DNA of 64,000 nt from Lytechinus variegatus (lineage: Eukaryota > Echinodermata > Echinoidea > Temnopleuroida > Toxopneustidae). This document shows, in pieces, positions 1 through 10,567 of this stretch. Below the pieces are notes generated by a model. It did not search any database. It saw only the letters and a program-made list of their open reading frames with translations, and was not told the DNA's origin. How positions within the stretch are numbered: the first letter of the stretch is position 1; every line of letters starts with the position of its first letter. The translations under genes were made by a program, and so were the position numbers. The DNA lies in the NCBI RefSeq assembly GCF_018143015.1, contig NC_054751.1:29961783-30025782 (forward strand), written 5' to 3'.

Positions 1-450
1 CTATGTGGTGCATGTCATAGTGTGGTGGACTCTGTGGTATATGTCATAGTGTGGTGGACTCTGTGGCATATGTCATAGTGTGGTGGACTATGTGGTTGAT
101 GTCATAGTGTGGTGTACTATGTGGTGTATGTCATAGTGTGGTGGACTATGTGGTGAATGCCACAGTGTAAAGGACTATGTGGTTATAAACGTGTGGTACA
201 CAGTGTGTTTTATATGTGTTTCGGACTATGTGGCGACTGTGTGGCAACACTGTGTTACACAGTGTTGTAAACACAGTGTTACCACACGTCCCAAAATAAT
301 ATATTAAACACATGTGGTACACGCTGTGAACACACTGTGGTACACACTGTGTTACACACTGTGGTACACACTGTGGTACACACTGTGTTACACACTGTGG
401 TAACACTGTGTTACACACTGTGTTACACACTGTGGTAACACTGTGTTTGT
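1..450. repeat. Minisatellites (29-bp and 13-bp units)
   Basis: Positions 1 to about 180 repeat a 29-bp unit of the form CTATGTGGTGTATGTCATAG plus TGTGGTGGA. From about 240 to 445 a shorter 13-bp unit (CACACTGTGGTAC / CACACTGTGTTAC) runs in tandem. The two blocks share the TGTGGT/ACCACA core in opposite sense. The window starts inside the array, so its full length is unknown. The open frame across this block is a by-product of the repeat. Confidence 0.9.
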
Positions 451-866
451 TCCATAAGGGTTTTTATGGCTAATTTGCATAATATGCAAATTTCATAAAT
501 TTCCACACCTTGGATTTTTTGGGACTTTTAATATGTTGTTCAGGGGACCTTCCTGGAAAGCACTGCAGTGGAATATCAAGTGTTGCAATTAGTGGTGGGT
601 CAAACCCTATATTGACTGGACTAACCATGTAACTTTAGTACAAATGACCTTCCTCTGATCATGCGTAGAATATTTTGATCATGCGCAGAAAGGAACTACG
701 AACTGGCTAATCACAACAACAAAACCAGCTGGGAGGTCTTTGTCGAAGAATGCATTGTGAAGTGGAACAGCAGTTTCGTCAAAAGTTTCGGAGATGACGT
801 CATTTGTCCAGTCATGGACTAAACTTCTGTTTTAATTCACCACTTTTTGAGGAAGACTTCTTAGTT
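451..866. other. Unassigned non-coding sequence
   Basis: I see no exon, RNA gene or clear repeat boundary here. A short near-duplicate (GATCATGCGTAGAA / GATCATGCGCAGAA, about 657-690) is the only internal structure. Confidence 0.4.
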
Positions 867-1192
867 GGCCGGGGCTGATTGCACGAAAGGGTCTTTCCAA
901 GGACCGTCTTTCGTGTCGCCCATCTTTTATGATGCGCTGTATGCGGGATATTTCTGAAATGTATGATAAACATATAGAATTTGTTAGCTACCATTTAAAT
1001 CAACTTGTATACGATTTCATGATGTATCACATCATTTTATACACAGAGATTTTGTTCATTTACTATAACGGATTAATGAAAAAGTGTTTGCAGGTAATTT
1101 ATTTAAAATGCGTTTCACATGGCGCATCATAATAAATGGGCGACACGAAAGACGATTCTTGCAAAGACCCTTTCGTGCAATCGGCCCCTGGT
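867..1192. mobile_element. MITE with about 72-bp terminal inverted repeats
   Basis: The left arm (about 868-940) reads GATTGCACGAAAGGGTCTTT and continues through TCTTTCGTGTCGCCCAT to ATGATGCGC. The right arm (about 1121-1191) is its reverse complement with few mismatches. The core between them is AT-rich and has no transposase. This is a non-autonomous inverted-repeat DNA element; the superfamily is not determined. Confidence 0.8.
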
Positions 1193-1249
1193 CTCCCGGT
1201 TTTCTTTGTCATGAAGGGTACGTATTTGACAATATATTTTCTCTGTTCT

Positions 1250-1396
1250 GGGGCCCGTTGCAGAAAGAGTTGCAATCAATCGCAACTCTAAAAATCATGC
1301 GTAACTTGATTTTCAACCAATCAACAGTGCGCATTTGGGACTTGCGCTTGATTTTTTGACTTGCGTTTAAACGCAACTCTTTCTGCAACGGGCCCC
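1250..1396. mobile_element. Short MITE, GGGGCCCGTTGCAGAAAGAG termini
   Basis: The 147-bp element starts GGGGCCCGTTGCAGAAAGAG and ends with the perfect reverse complement. Its termini resemble the element at 4911-5067 (cata-aagagttgcaac type), so the two probably belong to related families. No coding capacity. Confidence 0.85.
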
Positions 1397-3612
1397 TCGA
1401 ATCCTCCTTACGTCGCTGTGCTAAAACTCCCTATACTATTGATTACATGTCATTTGCCTTTTCATGACTCTTTATTGATAGCAAGTAAACGCAATTCATT
1501 CTACAAAATCATAACAATTTTTACTTACAGTTTGGCTTCACTGATTAGATTCCGGAAATCCTCATGCAACAATATTAAGACCACCGTATTTCCATTGTTG
1601 GTCGATCCTGGTGATATTTCGCTTCCATGGAATTAGAATGCAAAAATGCAATGGTTTGGGACTAAAGTCATACCCGGAATACGTGTTTACTATATAGCAT
1701 TTTTTTCCTCCCGCGCAAAGCAAAGGTCCTGCCTGTATGACGCGTGTGTATTTATTAAAACTGCTATCTCAGGCAACGGGCCGTATCAAAATTACCAATG
1801 CCTTACTTGAGGGAGAAGCTATACATGCATATAAAATGCGTGGAACGTACATAATTTGGAGCACTCTACCCTATACAACAATAACATGACATTGAATAGG
1901 ACAGAGGCCTATTAAACATTCTTAAGGAGATGGAGAGGGGGCGAGCAAGGGTGAAAAGGCTTGGTGAGCTATAAATTTTCATGTTTGAAATTGTATTTTC
2001 ATAATAAATAAGTGTATTCGACTCTCCTATTAAGTATCCCCCTACTCTCCGTCTCCCCTCTCTCTCTTCCTCGTTTGTCCCCCTCAGCAGCCCCTCTTCA
2101 TCTCATGCCACTAGTAGCCAATTGACACCAAACAATTCACATTAATCAAATAGAACTGTTATTCGTCTGCCACGTTAACAATCAAAACGTAATGTCACTT
2201 TTGCCAATGGATAATTACTCAATCATTAATATAATTAAGGCAAAGAAAAGATGGCACATTTTGATTTGTAGCCCATGACCCCCCCCCCCTCCACCCTCAA
2301 AATAGTACAACATTGCCCTCACGATATGACACTATTTGTCTTCAGTCATCGAATTCCCCCGCGAATTCCACGCTTAAGTATAAATTGCAACAATGACATT
2401 TTCTCTCTTTTTGAAATATGTTCATTTTTAATGAAAATTTAAATGGCAGCATTATTCCATGTCACAGTAATAAAAACACTGAACAGACAAACATTATAGG
2501 CTAATAGGCTTAGCACTTGATTTGCATAAAATTCAACAAATCTGAAGATTACTACAAAACAAAATAAAATTCATTTTAGCGTTTGGCAACCAACACAGCA
2601 GAAAGACAGAAGGCTGGAACCTTGACCTAAAACACGATATGCCAATCAAATACATTTTATGTAATATTTTACAAAGGTGAATTCAATCCCATTTTGCAAA
2701 CATCCTCGAAATGTCTTCATACAGCATATAAACACGATAGACCAACTGCAGTTTTCCTATCAAAAATATATATACAAATGTTTTAAGGGAAATATTAACT
2801 GCTTCACAAAAAATGCGAAATTAATAAAACTTTACATCTGCAAACATCAATATGATTCATTAAGAACTTTTACAAAGAATAAGAATTCTTAAACAAGGAG
2901 ACTGGAAATGGAGGAAAGTGATTTATGTGCGACGATGGCGGGCAGTAATCATGGTAATCAACATCTCATTTTACAACCTACGTCATCACTATCATTAGAA
3001 AATACTAACTATATCACTGTCGACTTAAAATATGACAATATCGTACCGATAATGTCGTAAATACATTAAACATTTTCTAAGTATTTGAAAAAGGTATATC
3101 ATTAAAAACACAAATAGCTTCTTTATACTATTTCAGTAAACCGATACAATAATGATCATATTGTGACAATCATAGATGACATATAAAATCAGAGTACTGT
3201 TTGATGGAAATATTTATATAATCATAGAAGCGGGTGGCATGATAAAATTATTGATCTGTACAGAGTTTGTGCGAGCAGAGGCAATCTGCGCAGTCTCAAT
3301 GTCCAAGAAATATGACTACTTGCTCAGGCATGTGGGATATTACATACATGCATGTATACAATATTTTTTTTAAGTCCGCACACACGACACATCCACACAC
3401 ACCGACAGAAACATACAAATTTATGCTGGACAAAATAATAAAAGCCCAAGAGACCGACGGCCCACAATAGTTTATATGTACATATTTTGAGGGACAAGGG
3501 CTGACAGTAACATTTAGCTCTCGACAATAATTAGCATTATCGAGGAAGTTAGGGAAGGGAGGGGGGAGAGGAAAGCCAAGCTAAAATAATGATAATGGCC
3601 TATCATTTTTGA
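1397..3612. other. Unassigned AT-rich intergenic sequence
   Basis: No supported gene. Contains a pyrimidine-rich stretch (about 2035-2100), a C-homopolymer at about 2279-2291, and long AT-rich sequence. Small open frames here have no recognisable motif and no splice context. Confidence 0.4.
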
Positions 3613-4178
3613 AGGCCCTAGACTCTGGGGAACTATTAATAGTAACATCAAAGAATCTCCAAGCCTTAATTCTTTCAAATATAAGTTCAAAAAATTTCTT
3701 CAAGATAACCATTGAATTTAACTCTTCATCACTCAAACTCTTGTATTTTTTTAATCAAACATGTTTATCATGTCACGTACACTTTTACATCTCTTTCGTT
3801 TCCCTGTTGATCGGTGAGGTCCGTCTGTGAGTGCTGGGGCTGGATTCTGGGGACCTTTAATCTCTTTTTTTTCTTATTTCCTTTTCTATTTTTGTTTCCC
3901 ATTTTTCCTTTTAATTCAGCTGGTCATGCTCAAGTTGTTATTTTATTTTTTATATGCTAAACAACTGCAAGAATATTTATTAGGAGGCTGCACTCTTCAA
4001 GCTCCGCTTTTTAGCAGTCCTCCATTTCCAACCTGATTTGTAATAATCTTGAATATAATTTTTTTTGTAGAGGAATATTTGAAATATGTTTTGTTACTTA
4101 TATATGTCAACATGTTCAAAAGAAGAAACTGTAATTGTTGAAAATAGAAATAAACGAATGAATGAATTATACCCTATA
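3613..4178 (+). mobile_element. 5'-truncated LINE (non-LTR retrotransposon) 3' end
   Basis: One plus-strand frame from about 3621 reads LWGTINSNIKESPSLNSFKY, continues KFKKFLQDN, then stops. This matches the usual last residues of the reverse-transcriptase ORF2 of Jockey/CR1-type LINEs (a W-slot, 'SPSLNSFK..LKKFL', stop). A roughly 440-bp pyrimidine-rich 3' UTR follows, ending in AAATAAACG and a short GAAT tandem tail at about 4153-4167. Only the last few dozen codons remain, so it is a dead-on-arrival 5' truncation. The family assignment beyond LINE is uncertain. Confidence 0.7.
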
Positions 4179-4539
4179 AGATCGGGTTAATAGTCAGAGG
4201 AATGGCCGTACGTTGCATTTTTTTGGGATGGCCGTGGGCAAGATATGACCTAAAGGTTGAATTGTCTTTCTCAAAAGGGGTATGTAGTCCCATAACACAT
4301 CTCTCTCTTTATCATTCCTCCCTCCCTCTCCCATCATTCCTCCCTCTCCACCCCTTTCTCTCTCTTTGTTCTCGTCCTTTTCTGCTTTCCACTTATACTC
4401 TTTTCATTTTTCTTACATTATCATAATCCCTGTCCGACACCTCCTCTGGATATACCCAACAACCAAATAATTTTATTTTTTTCTTAAATTTTTAAAGATA
4501 AAAGTCACACACCGCTACTCCCTGCCTTCCGATCACCAA
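4179..4539. other. 3' flank of the TIMP-like gene with pyrimidine tract
   Basis: Contains a C/T-rich low-complexity stretch (about 4300-4440, repeats of TCCCTCC and CTCTCTTT). The part nearest 4539 is the probable 3' UTR of the minus-strand TIMP-like gene. Confidence 0.4.
4472..4477 (-). promoter_or_regulatory. Candidate poly(A) signal of the TIMP-like gene
   Basis: TTTATT on the plus strand reads AATAAA on the minus strand, about 63 nt beyond the stop codon of the TIMP-like CDS. The position is plausible for a short 3' UTR. The region is AT-rich, so a chance match is possible. Confidence 0.45.
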
Positions 4540-4712
4540 TCACTGAAGGATGAAGTGGAGAAGGACACCGATGACGAGAATGTACAAAGTTATGGTGGTC
4601 AATGATGCCGAACACGGGAGATCCAAGTCACTGACGTCGTCCGCATCGTTGTAAACAATGATGACAGAATTACAACTGTCCATCGAGTACTTATCGGAAT
4701 TGTCGTTATATA
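4540..4712 (-). CDS. TIMP-like gene, exon 3 (last two Cys and hydrophobic tail)
   Basis: The acceptor is TATATAG just before 4712. The exon supplies the fifth and sixth cysteines (MDSCNSV and DLDLPC), then a 23-residue Ser/Thr-then-hydrophobic end and TGA at 4542-4540. A standard TIMP would continue for about 60 more residues with six more cysteines. The next in-frame codon is the stop, so the short form is encoded, unless an alternative exon exists. Confidence 0.8.
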
Positions 4713-7700
4713 CTATATAAATAAAAAAATATATATATATTGGTAACATCGTCAGTAATGGAACTGACTGAGCGATTGGTAAAATGGTAAACGATTAATG
4801 AACGACCAAGTGCAAGATGAAAAAGCCAAAAATCACAGCGGCAACAAAAATAATAGTGACGTCACATAGGAGGTGATCGATGCATGGAAGGGCTGGGGGA
4901 TATAGATCTGGGGGCTCGTTTCATAAAGAGTTGCAACTGTTTCACTTTGCAATTATGGCAACTACCCTGGCAACACGGCTCAGCAGCCAATCAAAATCAA
5001 GGTTACCGTGGTAGTTGCAAAAATGGCAAAGTTACAACTGTTGCAACTCTTTATGAAACGCGCCCCTAAGGAGCGTTTCATCACCGACATTTCGTCTGAC
5101 AAGTTGTCTGATCTGAATATTAAAAAAAAGTAAATAAATTTCGATTGGATGAGAAGCACTCTTACCATGGTAACTTTCGGACAAAACGTGACTTGTCGGA
5201 TAAAGCATCTGACAAGTTCTGTCATGAAATAACGTACGCTCCCTATATGGATTGAATGTATAAATTACTCATAACAGAAAACTGTATCAAATTTGATAAG
5301 GGCATATATAATTTTCTCATTTTCATTTTCAATCTAAAAATGCAAAGAATTATTATCAAAGCATAATCAAAATAATATCAAATTATTTCGAAGAAAATAA
5401 AATACCCTTGAAGGAATAATTTAATATTGTTGCATTCATGACCATGATTTGGTTATTTTGGAGGTGCATGTAGTAGAGTTTTTTTTTACACACTCACTCA
5501 GTAAGCAATGGGCATTTCTTGGTGCTATGTCGGATACTTACATCCTGAAATCAGGTAGTTGGTGCCTATATCCAGGAGACCAACCCCACAGGTGTGGCCG
5601 CCAGTCTCGATCTCCAGAGACTCGGTGACCAAGATGCCCTCTGAAGAGTTTCTGTAGACTTCGTCGACCATGACACTGTAAATCAGATCCTCTTGGGCGG
5701 TGTAGTTGCCCTGGACATCCAAAATGGTTCCTCTGATGGCTGTGGCACGGATGAAAAGGTGAATACGTTTTCAAGATATTGCATGCCTACATTCATTTCA
5801 TTTTGTGTATGTATTTGATATCAAACAGAACAGGTGGGTGTTTCATAAAGCTGTTCGTAAGTTAAGAGCGACTTTAAGAACGACTGGTGACCCTTTCTTA
5901 TGCGCTAAACCATCGCCTATGGTGTATACCATTTACCAAAAGAAAGGTTCACCAGTCGTTCTTATCTTACGAACAGCTTCATGAAAAACCCATCCAAAGG
6001 GGTATGTAAGATAAATTAGGCATGCCCTAACATACGTCATCATCATGGCCGTGAGACGTCGAGTGACTTTTGGTTGACGAGCTGACGAGTACTACGTATA
6101 CTTCGCGTCAAATCGGAAACTCCCTAATTTCTGCAGCTCGATCAGTCGTGTCAAATCAAAGATATGAACGAAAAAAATAATATTAAAAAAACAACACAAT
6201 AATAAAAATACTATAATCATAGTCGTTTGCATATCACAAAATTATAAATCAAGGTGCAAATCGAATTTACCGATTACAAAAATATACCTTTTTCATAAAA
6301 ATAAAAATAAAACTTGAACTATCTGATGCACACCGCGGGTGGATTTTTGAAGAAAAAATGTCGATGAAAAAACGGGGGGACATCACCAATATCGCTCACT
6401 AATTCCTAACCCCTCCCCCCCCCATGATTGGCATATTCAATTCAATTCTCATTTTCATTTTCAGATAATACACTGTAAAAACTTAAAACTGACACCAATT
6501 GGTGTTAATAGGGGACCACACCTTGAGGTGTTAAAATTACACCCCAGAGATTGAACATAACACCAAAGAGTGTACATGTAACAACCAAAGGTGTTGTAAT
6601 AAAACCTAGGTGTAAAACTAACACCACCAATTTAACACCGGTGTAAAATAACTGGTGTGGTCCTCTATGTACACCGTTTAACACCACAGTTTTTGCTGTG
6701 TAAACATAACAACAAACGTACATGTACATACATAATATACAAAGCAGAATAAAGTCATGATAGATACTTGACAAATAATATACAAAAGTGATGGGTAAAT
6801 AAATAAGTCGTAGTTTCAAATCACATATAGATCATTAAACAATTCAAAATTACAGGTCATAGTTAAAGGGGTGGTCCAGGCTGAAAGTATTTATAGCTTA
6901 ATAAATAGAGTAGAATTCACTGAGCAAAATGCCGAAAATTTCATCAAAAATGGACAACAAATAGCAAAGTTAATGAATTTTAAAGTTTAGTAATATTTTG
7001 TAAAAACAGTCGTCATGAATATTCATTAGGTGGGCTGATGATGTCACGTCTCCACTTTTTCTTTTGTATTTTATTATATGAAATTAGGTTTATTCAATTT
7101 TTTTCCTCCAAGAACTAGAAAAAAAATTGATTGACAACTGATTCAGTGCTTTAGATATTTATTGCTGCAACTTATTTCATTATAAGGGAGACATTTTATT
7201 CACACAAGTATGAAATATGGAAAAAATATGATTTTATGTAATAACATAAGAAAACGGAAAGTGGAGATGTGACATCATCAGCTCGCCTAATGAATATTCA
7301 TGACGACTGTTTTCACAAATTATTGCTAAACTTTAAACTTAAATAACTTTATTATTTGTTATCCGAATTTGATGAAATCTTCAAACTTCTTTGCTCAGTG
7401 AGTTCTACTCTGTGTATTAAGCTATAAATATGTTCAGCCTGGACCACCCCTTTAACGTATGAAAACGGAAATGAGGGACTTATTAAAAGCAAAGATTGTA
7501 TTGGTAATAAGACCCTCTGGAAATAAACTGTGCTTTTAACCATGGGCAATTAAAAGTAAAAATTAACAAATATAACGAAGAGCATGGGTAAAAAAAAAAA
7601 GAAAGGAAGAAAAAGTGGTAAAACAAAGGAAAACGAGTATCGTGTTCATCTAAAAGGGAAATAGAAAAAAAAAGATCGAGAGTCAAAGCATCGTGCCAAA

Positions 7701-10176
7701 TTGAGAATTCGCAAGTATCATGGAAGGCATTCTTGAATAATTCAAGAATGCCTTCCATGATACTTGCGAATTCTCATTATTGAAAGTTTTAAATGCTTTT
7801 TAAAACTTGTGTACGTTAATTTTATTTGGTGGATACCGTTCCAGTATTAAGGTCCTGGATAAAATTCTATTTTTTGTGTGCAAATGTCTTTCTAGTTAGA
7901 GGGGGTGATAACGATTTTGAATATTTTTTCAATAAAAAAAATAGTGAAATGCAGTGATGTTGGTCTTATTATTAAAATTGACTGTTCAGATAATTCAGAT
8001 AATCAAAGGACAAGTCCACCCCAACAAAACGTTGATTCGAATAAAAAGAAAACAAGTGGAATGCCTCTGGCCGTCTCACCTGCATCACGCAGTTCAATAT
8101 AGCAGCAGTGCTGACTTTGAAAACTACTCTAACTCGCACAAGATGTTTAGTGATACATGGTTACTCTTATGTCCACTTTTTATGAACTAGACCAATAAAC
8201 TTACAGAGATATGATGGTTATTCAACAAAAAACCCAACATGGCCAAAGTTCATTGACCTTACATGACCTTTGACCTTGATCATGTGACCTGAAACTCGCA
8301 CAGGATGTTCAGTGATACTTGATTACTCTTATGTACAAGTTTCATGAATCAGATCCATAAACTTTCAAAGTTATGATGGTAATTCAACAGATAACCCAAT
8401 TCGGCCAAAGTTCATTGACCTTTGACCTTGGTCATGTGACCTAAAACGCGCACAGGATGTTCAGTGATACTTGATTACTTTAATGTCCAAGTTTAATGAA
8501 CTAGATCAATAAACTTTCAAAGTTATGATGGTAATTCAACAGATACCCACAATTCGGCCAAAGTTCATTGACCCTAAATGACCTTTGACCTTAATCATGA
8601 GACCTGAAACTTGCACAAAATGTTCAGTGATGCTTGGTTACTATTATGTCCAAGTTTCATGAATCAGATCCATAAACTTTCAAAGTTATGATGGGAATTC
8701 AACAGATATCCCCAATTCGGCCAAAGTTCATTGACCCTAAATGACCTTTGACCTTGGTCATGTGACGTGAAACTCATGCAGGATGTTCAGTGATACTTGA
8801 TTAACCTTATGTCCAAGTTTCATGAACTAGGTCCATATATTTTCTAAGTTATGATGACATTTCAAAAACTTAACCTCAGGTTAAGATTTCAATGTTGATT
8901 CCTCCAACATGGTCTAAGTTCATTGACACTAAATGACCTTTGACCTTGGTCATGTGACATGAAACTCTAATAGGATGTTCAGTAATACTTGATTAACCTT
9001 ATGGCCAAGTTTCATGAACTAGGTCCATATACTTTCTAAGTTACGATGTCATTTCAAAAACTTAACCTCAGGTTAAGATTTGATGTTGACGCCGCCGCCG
9101 CCACCGCCGTCGGAAAAGCGGCGCCTATAGTCTCACTCTGCTATGCAGGTGAGACAAAAACCAACAAGCATAACACTGAAAATTTCATCAAAATCCAATG
9201 TAAAATAAGAAAGTTATGACATTTCAAAGTTTCGCTTAATTTCACAAAACAGTTATATGCACATCCTGACTGGTATGCAAATGAGGAGAATATGACGTCA
9301 TCCACTCACTATTTCTTTTGGGTTGGGGTTTTATTGTATGAAATGTGAAATATTCTAATTTTCTCCTCATTGTCAAGTGATACAACGATTAATTCCTCCC
9401 TGAACATGTGAAATTAACATTGTTAAATACAAAATGGTTCAGTCAAGCGGGTCCTTAATGTTAAATCTATAAAAAATGAAATATTGTATAATTCAAATAA
9501 TAATAATAAAAAAAAGAAATAGTGAGTGATGGACAACATCATCGACTGACTCACCTAGCTGTGCATATCACTCTTTTATGAAAAATAAGCGAAACTTTAA
9601 AATGTCATATAACTTTAATTTTACATCCGATTTTGATGAAATTTTCAGCACTGTGCTAGTTTGATTTTTCTCTATTTATTGAAGTCTTTATTTTCCTGGG
9701 GTGGACTTGACCTTTAAGATGATTTATAAGCAAGACTGATCTATCTCATTATCATTAATATTATTTTTTTTTGGGGGGGAATGGGTACTTTGAAAGTGCA
9801 ATCACGCATAGTAAAAACGCAGTTTAAGATTTTATACAACACTGTTTACTATATTTACAGTATTTGTTTAACCGTTTAAACAATCATGACTGTTTAACTT
9901 ATTGAAAATTAAACTTTGTTGCTTAAGATTTAAACACTTTTTTAAACTGTTTAAACAATTACTGTAAGGTTCATATAGTAAACAGCGTTGCATAATTTTT
10001 TTTTACTGTGCGGGGATGAATAAAAACTATCGTGATATGCCCCAGAATCAATAATAATTACCAAAGTCTGAATCGCAGAATTCTGGATTTTTGACACACG
10101 AGCATCCAGCAGCGTGATGTAACGTGGCAGCGAGGCAGAGAAGGACGAGAGTAGATGAGATGAGTTTCGTTGCCAT
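4540..10176 (-). CDS. TIMP-like single-NTR-domain protein, candidate GPI-anchored (3 exons)
   Basis: Joined exons 10176-10062, 5739-5542 and 4712-4540 give 161 residues. Both introns are GT-AG and phase 1, and the frame stays open. Residues 1-24 form a signal peptide. The mature protein starts CSCVKNPEFCDSDFAIRG, matching the TIMP hallmark (free N-terminal Cys, CxC, then the VIRA region). The mature cysteines at 1, 3, 10, 65, 94 and 114 parallel TIMP Cys 1, 3, 13, 70, 99 and 124, which pair 1-70, 3-99 and 13-124. N-glycosylation sequons occur at N50 (NYT) and N69 (NSS). TIMPs inhibit matrix metalloproteinases by inserting Cys1 at the catalytic zinc. The C-terminal TIMP domain is absent. After the last Cys only about 23 residues follow (SASLTTITLYILVIGVLLHF plus ILQ), like a GPI signal or a transmembrane tail. 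Inhibitory activity and anchoring are inferred. Confidence 0.85.
4911..5067. mobile_element. MITE in TIMP-like intron 2
   Basis: The 157-bp element has terminal inverted repeats: left CGTTTCATAAAGAGTTGCAA, right its complement ending in GAAACGCGCCCCT. The core has no coding capacity. Confidence 0.8.
5070..5242. mobile_element. MITE, GGAGCGT termini, in TIMP-like intron 2
   Basis: The left end GGAGCGTTTCAT and right end (reverse complement GGAGCGTACGTTATTTCAT) are inverted. Internal TGACAAGTTGTCTGATCTG and its inverted partner near 5205 extend the arms. It sits 2 bp from the previous MITE. The internal sequence (CTGACAAGTT, GAAGCACTCTTACCATGGTAA) is related to the element at 18688-18838. Confidence 0.7.
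5542..5739 (-). CDS. TIMP-like gene, exon 2 (NTR beta-barrel core)
   Basis: The acceptor CCACAG lies at 5745-5740 and the donor GTAAGT at 5541-5536. The exon encodes IRGTILDVQGNY through ETGGHTCGVGLLDIG to TNYLISG. The HTCG cysteine corresponds to TIMP Cys70 and YLISG to the conserved TIMP 'YLIAG' segment. The length is 198 nt, phase 1 to phase 1. Confidence 0.9.
5833..5993. mobile_element. MITE in TIMP-like intron 1
   Basis: The left arm GTTTCATAAAGCTGTTCGTA and the right arm are inverted repeats of about 35 bp, with an internal inverted pair AGAACGACTGGTGA / TCACCAGTCGTTCT. Length 161 bp, no coding sequence. Confidence 0.8.
6469..6703. mobile_element. MITE rich in GGTGTTA/TAACACC motifs
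   Basis: The termini are CACTGTAAAAACT and, on the other side, AGTTTTTGCTGTG. Between them the motif TGGTGTTA / TAACACC recurs many times in both orientations, so the element can fold extensively. Confidence 0.65.
6863..7455. mobile_element. MITE family B (GGGGTGGTCCAGGCTGAA termini, TTAA flanks)
   Basis: It starts TTAAAGGGGTGGTCCAGGCT and ends with the inverted TGGACCACCCCTTTAA. The arms continue inward for about 180 bp, including a mirrored CATGAATATTCATTAGG block. The TTAA at both ends fits the target duplication of piggyBac or Kolobok elements. There is no transposase. A related, interrupted copy lies at about 14455-15300. Confidence 0.8.
7703..7775. repeat. Perfect 35-bp inverted repeat with 3-bp spacer
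   Basis: Positions 7703-7737 start GAGAATTCGCAAGTATCATG. Positions 7741-7775 are the exact reverse complement, separated only by TAA. It lies in intron 1 of the TIMP-like gene and has no recognisable transposon ends. Confidence 0.95.
8073..9155. mobile_element. Inverted-repeat element with internal tandem array
   Basis: The ends are GTCTCACCTGCAT (8073) and ATGCAGGTGAGAC (to 9155), perfect inverted repeats. The interior consists of about six tandem copies of a roughly 155-bp unit with TGACCTTTGACCTTGGTCAT, then CAGGATGTTCAGTGATACTT. A GCC-rich stretch precedes the right end. The sequence between the end of the flanking family A arm and GTCTCACC (AGTGGAATGCCTCTGGCC) may also belong to it. Confidence 0.8.
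8085..9095 (+). repeat. About six tandem ~155-bp units with TGACCTTTGACCTTG
   Basis: CAGGATGTTCAGTGATACTT-like blocks recur near 8138, 8295, 8452, 8615, 8780 and 8973. Each unit carries one or two TGACCT/TGACCTT hexamers spaced as direct repeats, resembling nuclear-receptor DR1 half-sites. Whether any receptor binds here is unknown. Confidence 0.85.
9808..10016. mobile_element. MITE adjoining TIMP-like exon 1
   Basis: The left arm AGTAAAAACGCAGTTTAAGA and TACAACACTGTTTACTATAT is inverted at right (ATATAGTAAACAGCGTTGCATAA ... TTTTTTTTACTGTG). The core is built of GTTTAAAC motifs. It ends about 45 bp from the exon 1 splice donor. Confidence 0.75.
10062..10176 (-). CDS. TIMP-like gene, exon 1 (signal peptide and CSC)
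   Basis: The ATG is at 10176-10174, the first ATG after a TATA box 60 bp upstream. The exon encodes MATKLISSTLVLLCLAATLH, then HAAG and CSCVKNPEFCDSDF, with one extra base (G) completed by exon 2 to give Ala. The donor is GTAATT at 10061-10056. Confidence 0.85.
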
Positions 10177-10235
10177 GGCTACGGAAAATGATTGGTTCAG
10201 CGTCGGTTGATTATTTCCTGTGAGAAGCGTGTGAA

Positions 10236-10244
10236 TTATATATA
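10236..10244 (-). promoter_or_regulatory. Candidate TATA box of the TIMP-like gene
   Basis: TATATATAA on the minus strand lies 60 bp upstream of the ATG, which would put transcription start near 10205-10215 and give a 5' UTR of about 30-40 nt. An inverted CCAAT (CCAATC on the minus strand) lies between it and the ATG. The match is by sequence only. Confidence 0.5.
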
Positions 10245-10444
10245 CGAGTTAAATCTAAAGAGACTCTTCTTTTTGTTGAAAACACAACACAATTACGAAT
10301 ATGCCTATTCTGTTCAGCAAAGTGTGGTTTATTATCCACGCATTTAGGTAGGTCCTATATTGTGCAAAAACAACGGCGGCAACACATTTTGTAAAAATAA
10401 AATAGAAACATGTTCTTACAACAAAACATAATTAATAAGAAACA

Positions 10445-10557
10445 CAGGCGGCAGGCTGGGGGACGTGTACCCCTACCCAATTTTTAGTTGATAGCTTTTT
10501 TTTTTGCTTGTCAACTTTTTTTCCTGCTTCCCCCGTTGTTGGCTTCCGCCGCCAATG
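10445..10557. mobile_element. 113-bp MULE-like MITE with 10-bp target duplication
   Basis: The perfect direct repeat ATAAGAAACA at 10435-10444 and 10558-10567 flanks a 113-bp insert. Its ends are CAGGCGGCAGGCTG and, inverted, CATTGGCGGCGGAAGCC. A 9-10 bp duplication is the mark of Mutator-like elements. Confidence 0.75.
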
Positions 10558-10567
10558 ATAAGAAACA

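Larger units (their letters stand above)
8004..9716. mobile_element. MITE family A, split by a nested element
   Basis: The outer ends are GGACAAGTCCACCCCAACAA at left and its counterpart GGGGTGGACTTGACCTTTAA at right, with the typical internal CATAACACTGAAAATTTCATC. Comparison with the copies at 12708, 25800 and 39330 shows that about 1.1 kb (8055-9160) is a later insertion. Confidence 0.8.

Noticed and set aside
1-450. CRISPR-like direct repeats
   Set aside because: Units are contiguous minisatellites without unique spacers, in a eukaryotic context.
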